Below are positions 19,297-20,456 of a stretch of DNA of 20,456 nucleotides, piece after piece. Made by a program: the position numbers and the translations under genes. The stretch comes from a virus. The notes below the pieces were generated by a model. That model was not told where the DNA came from. It worked only from the letters and a program-made list of their open reading frames with translations, and made no database searches. The first letter of the stretch is position 1, and every line of letters starts with the position of its first letter. The stretch is from the IMG/VR virus record IMGVR_UViG_3300046411_001096, positions 1-20,456 of that record; one strand, 5' to 3'.

Positions 19297-20440
19297 CGCC
19301 ATACATCTTTCTATATTTTATGGTGTGTTTAGATAATCTTGTTTTTGCTTTTGCATCACCAGGCGCAGGCTTATATGCCTTTGGATCACTATCAGACATT
19401 TTTGCCTGTTTTTTAAACTGCCTATCTCTTGCAATTTTCTGTGCTTTCTTTAGGCCTCTATGATAATTAGCCGGCTGAGAACCTGGCCTATCTTTAATGT
19501 CACTATCTTGTGCTTCTGTTGTTTCACCTGGAGTTATTTTCTTAGCTTTTCTAGTTGATTCGGGCGTACCCCAATCAGGTTTATCCGCATACATTGATGC
19601 TTCATTAGTAATATCTGAATCTATCTTAGACACATCATCAAGCCAGCATCTCCACGTTTCATTTTTTGACTCTACTATAAGATAGTTTGTGCCAAGGTAT
19701 TTTATATTGCCTACAATACCCTTTTTAGTTAGTACAACTTTTTCACCTTCTTCAAAAATATTATCTCTAAGATAAGCTTCACGTAAATCAGAGACGGGCT
19801 CTAATTGAATATGATTTTTAAATTGTTTTTCTTCTTTTAGTCCTAGCCCAGACCTTACGTCATTAAATAAGCGTTTGGCATTAGCATTTGACATATTAGA
19901 TGGAAGGCTTCTGGTAAACGCTGTAAAATCATTGGCTACTGCGTATTCTCTTTGTTTAGTTCCGGAAGCACCTTCTGCTCCATCAGCATCGGGGTCTCTT
20001 TCACCTGCAGATATAATTTTTATACCACCTTCAAAATTATAAAATCCGTGATCACCTTTTTTTCCATTATACTTGTTTAAACGTATATCATATTGCGTAA
20101 TGCGATCTGAACCTGCAATCATAACTACCTTTTTATAACCTTGATCATATAAAAATGACAAAGCATGAAAGGGCGTTTTAACCTTATTATTTAAAATAAT
20201 AGACCGGGCGTGCTTCGGAAACATTTTTCTAACGTGTTTTACTTTATCTTTATATTGCAACGGATTTTTTTTCTTGTCATTAGATTGTGACAAAAATATT
20301 CTATAAGGATATCTCCGTGCTTTATTAGCTAAAGTATCTAGTAACTTACCATGACCAATAGTAGGTGGATTCATTCTACCAAAGGTAAAATAAACTACAT
20401 TTTCTTCTTCAACAAGAAACTGACTAAAACGATTTATCAT
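19289..20440 (-). CDS. Nucleotidyltransferase (NMNAT/cytidylyltransferase-like) with leader and basic tail
   Basis: A 383-residue fusion-like protein. After a leader MINRFSQFLVEE (1-12) comes a Rossmann nucleotidyltransferase domain with YFTFGRMNPPTIGHGKLL (17-34; T-x-G-H at 27-30), IAGSDR (108-113) and ASGTKQREYA (158-167), equivalent to the 'SSTKxR' ATP site. The relatives are NMN adenylyltransferases and NadR-type enzymes. A second part (229-272, EGEKVVLTKKGIVGNIKYLG) resembles a small SH3/KOW-like barrel. The C-terminus (319-383, PGSQPANYHRGLKK ... AYKPAPGD ... KYRKMYGDD) is basic and matches a tail I recall from marine phage proteins. The substrate is unknown; NAD-related or nucleotidyl transfer to RNA, lipid or sugar is possible. 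An L-R-E|A site at 219-222 fits the T4 head-protease consensus. Confidence 0.85.
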   Translation of the reverse strand: MINRFSQFLVEEENVVYFTFGRMNPPTIGHGKLLDTLANKARRYPYRIFLSQSNDKKKNPLQYKDKVKHVRKMFPKHARSIILNNKVKTPFHALSFLYDQGYKKVVMIAGSDRITQYDIRLNKYNGKKGDHGFYNFEGGIKIISAGERDPDADGAEGASGTKQREYAVANDFTAFTRSLPSNMSNANAKRLFNDVRSGLGLKEEKQFKNHIQLEPVSDLREAYLRDNIFEEGEKVVLTKKGIVGNIKYLGTNYLIVESKNETWRCWLDDVSKIDSDITNEASMYADKPDWGTPESTRKAKKITPGETTEAQDSDIKDRPGSQPANYHRGLKKAQKIARDRQFKKQAKMSDSDPKAYKPAPGDAKAKTRLSKHTIKYRKMYGDD

Positions 20441-20441
20441 A

Positions 20442-20456
20442 TTACCCGCGTTTTCT
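20442..20456 (-). CDS. Possible C-terminal end of an upstream gene (partial)
   Basis: From the right edge, the minus strand reads AGA AAA CGC GGG TAA, which could be the end (RKRG, stop) of a gene running off the window, one base before the start at 20440. Fifteen bases are far too few to prove it; the spacing simply fits the compact layout of this genome. Confidence 0.3.
   Translation of the reverse strand, partial: RKRG

Noticed and set aside
1-20456. tRNA genes, CRISPR arrays, insertion sequences or attachment sites
   Set aside because: No cloverleaf-like segments, regularly spaced repeats, transposase motifs or terminal repeats were seen; nearly all sequence is accounted for by coding frames.

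Overview
This window reads as part of a marine T4-like myovirus genome. Every protein gene found lies on the minus strand, so transcription runs from high to low coordinates. DNA is AT-rich, and genes are packed with 1 to 8 nt overlaps or coupled stop/start codons. Family evidence includes a compact NrdA/NrdB ribonucleotide reductase, a T4-type RNase H (FEN-like), a PhoH-type ATPase, a phage glutaredoxin, a Rz/Rz1-type spanin pair, T4-style late promoters (TATAAATA), and several small basic proteins of types familiar from marine T4-like phages. The host cannot be determined from the sequence; a marine Gram-negative bacterium is likely because spanins act on an outer membrane.

Layout in transcription order (right to left). 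(1) 20456-15663: a block of lysine-rich or coiled-coil proteins. Four of them (starts at 20440, 19296, 17806 and 17580) share a short N-terminal peptide resembling the capsid-targeting leader of T4 internal proteins; one of the four carries a nucleotidyltransferase domain. A late promoter sits at 17288-17295. (2) 15621-13501: three conserved proteins of unknown function, then overlapping inner- and outer-membrane spanins. (3) 13300-13500: the longest non-coding stretch (about 200 bp), with a sigma70-like promoter towards nrdB and a strong early-type promoter pointing the other way, antisense to the spanins. (4) 13299-7156: nucleotide metabolism and replication genes: nrdB, nrdA, a small zinc-ribbon protein, a GIY-YIG nuclease, an RNase H, a conserved protein, a TTG-initiated small protein, a PhoH-like ATPase, a glutaredoxin and a small basic protein. 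(5) 7074-1: a HAD-type phosphatase and a tight glycan operon with three related DxD glycosyltransferases, two methyltransferases, UDP-galactopyranose mutase, a GalE-type epimerase and two GT25-like glycosyltransferases, the last cut by the window edge.

How the parts fit: the nrd/glutaredoxin/RNase H genes would supply dNTPs and process replication primers. The glycan operon could make UDP-galactofuranose and build a methylated sugar structure on an unknown acceptor. The right-hand block looks like late proteins, some possibly packaged in the head and delivered with the DNA. Several gene starts lie next to RNA hairpins that either bury the Shine-Dalgarno (SD) sequence (HAD gene, GIY-YIG gene, more weakly the RNase H gene) or could bring a distant SD close to its start codon (gene starting at 8542). 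No tRNA, CRISPR array, insertion sequence or attachment site was recognised. Functional calls rest on motif reading and memory of families, not on database searches.
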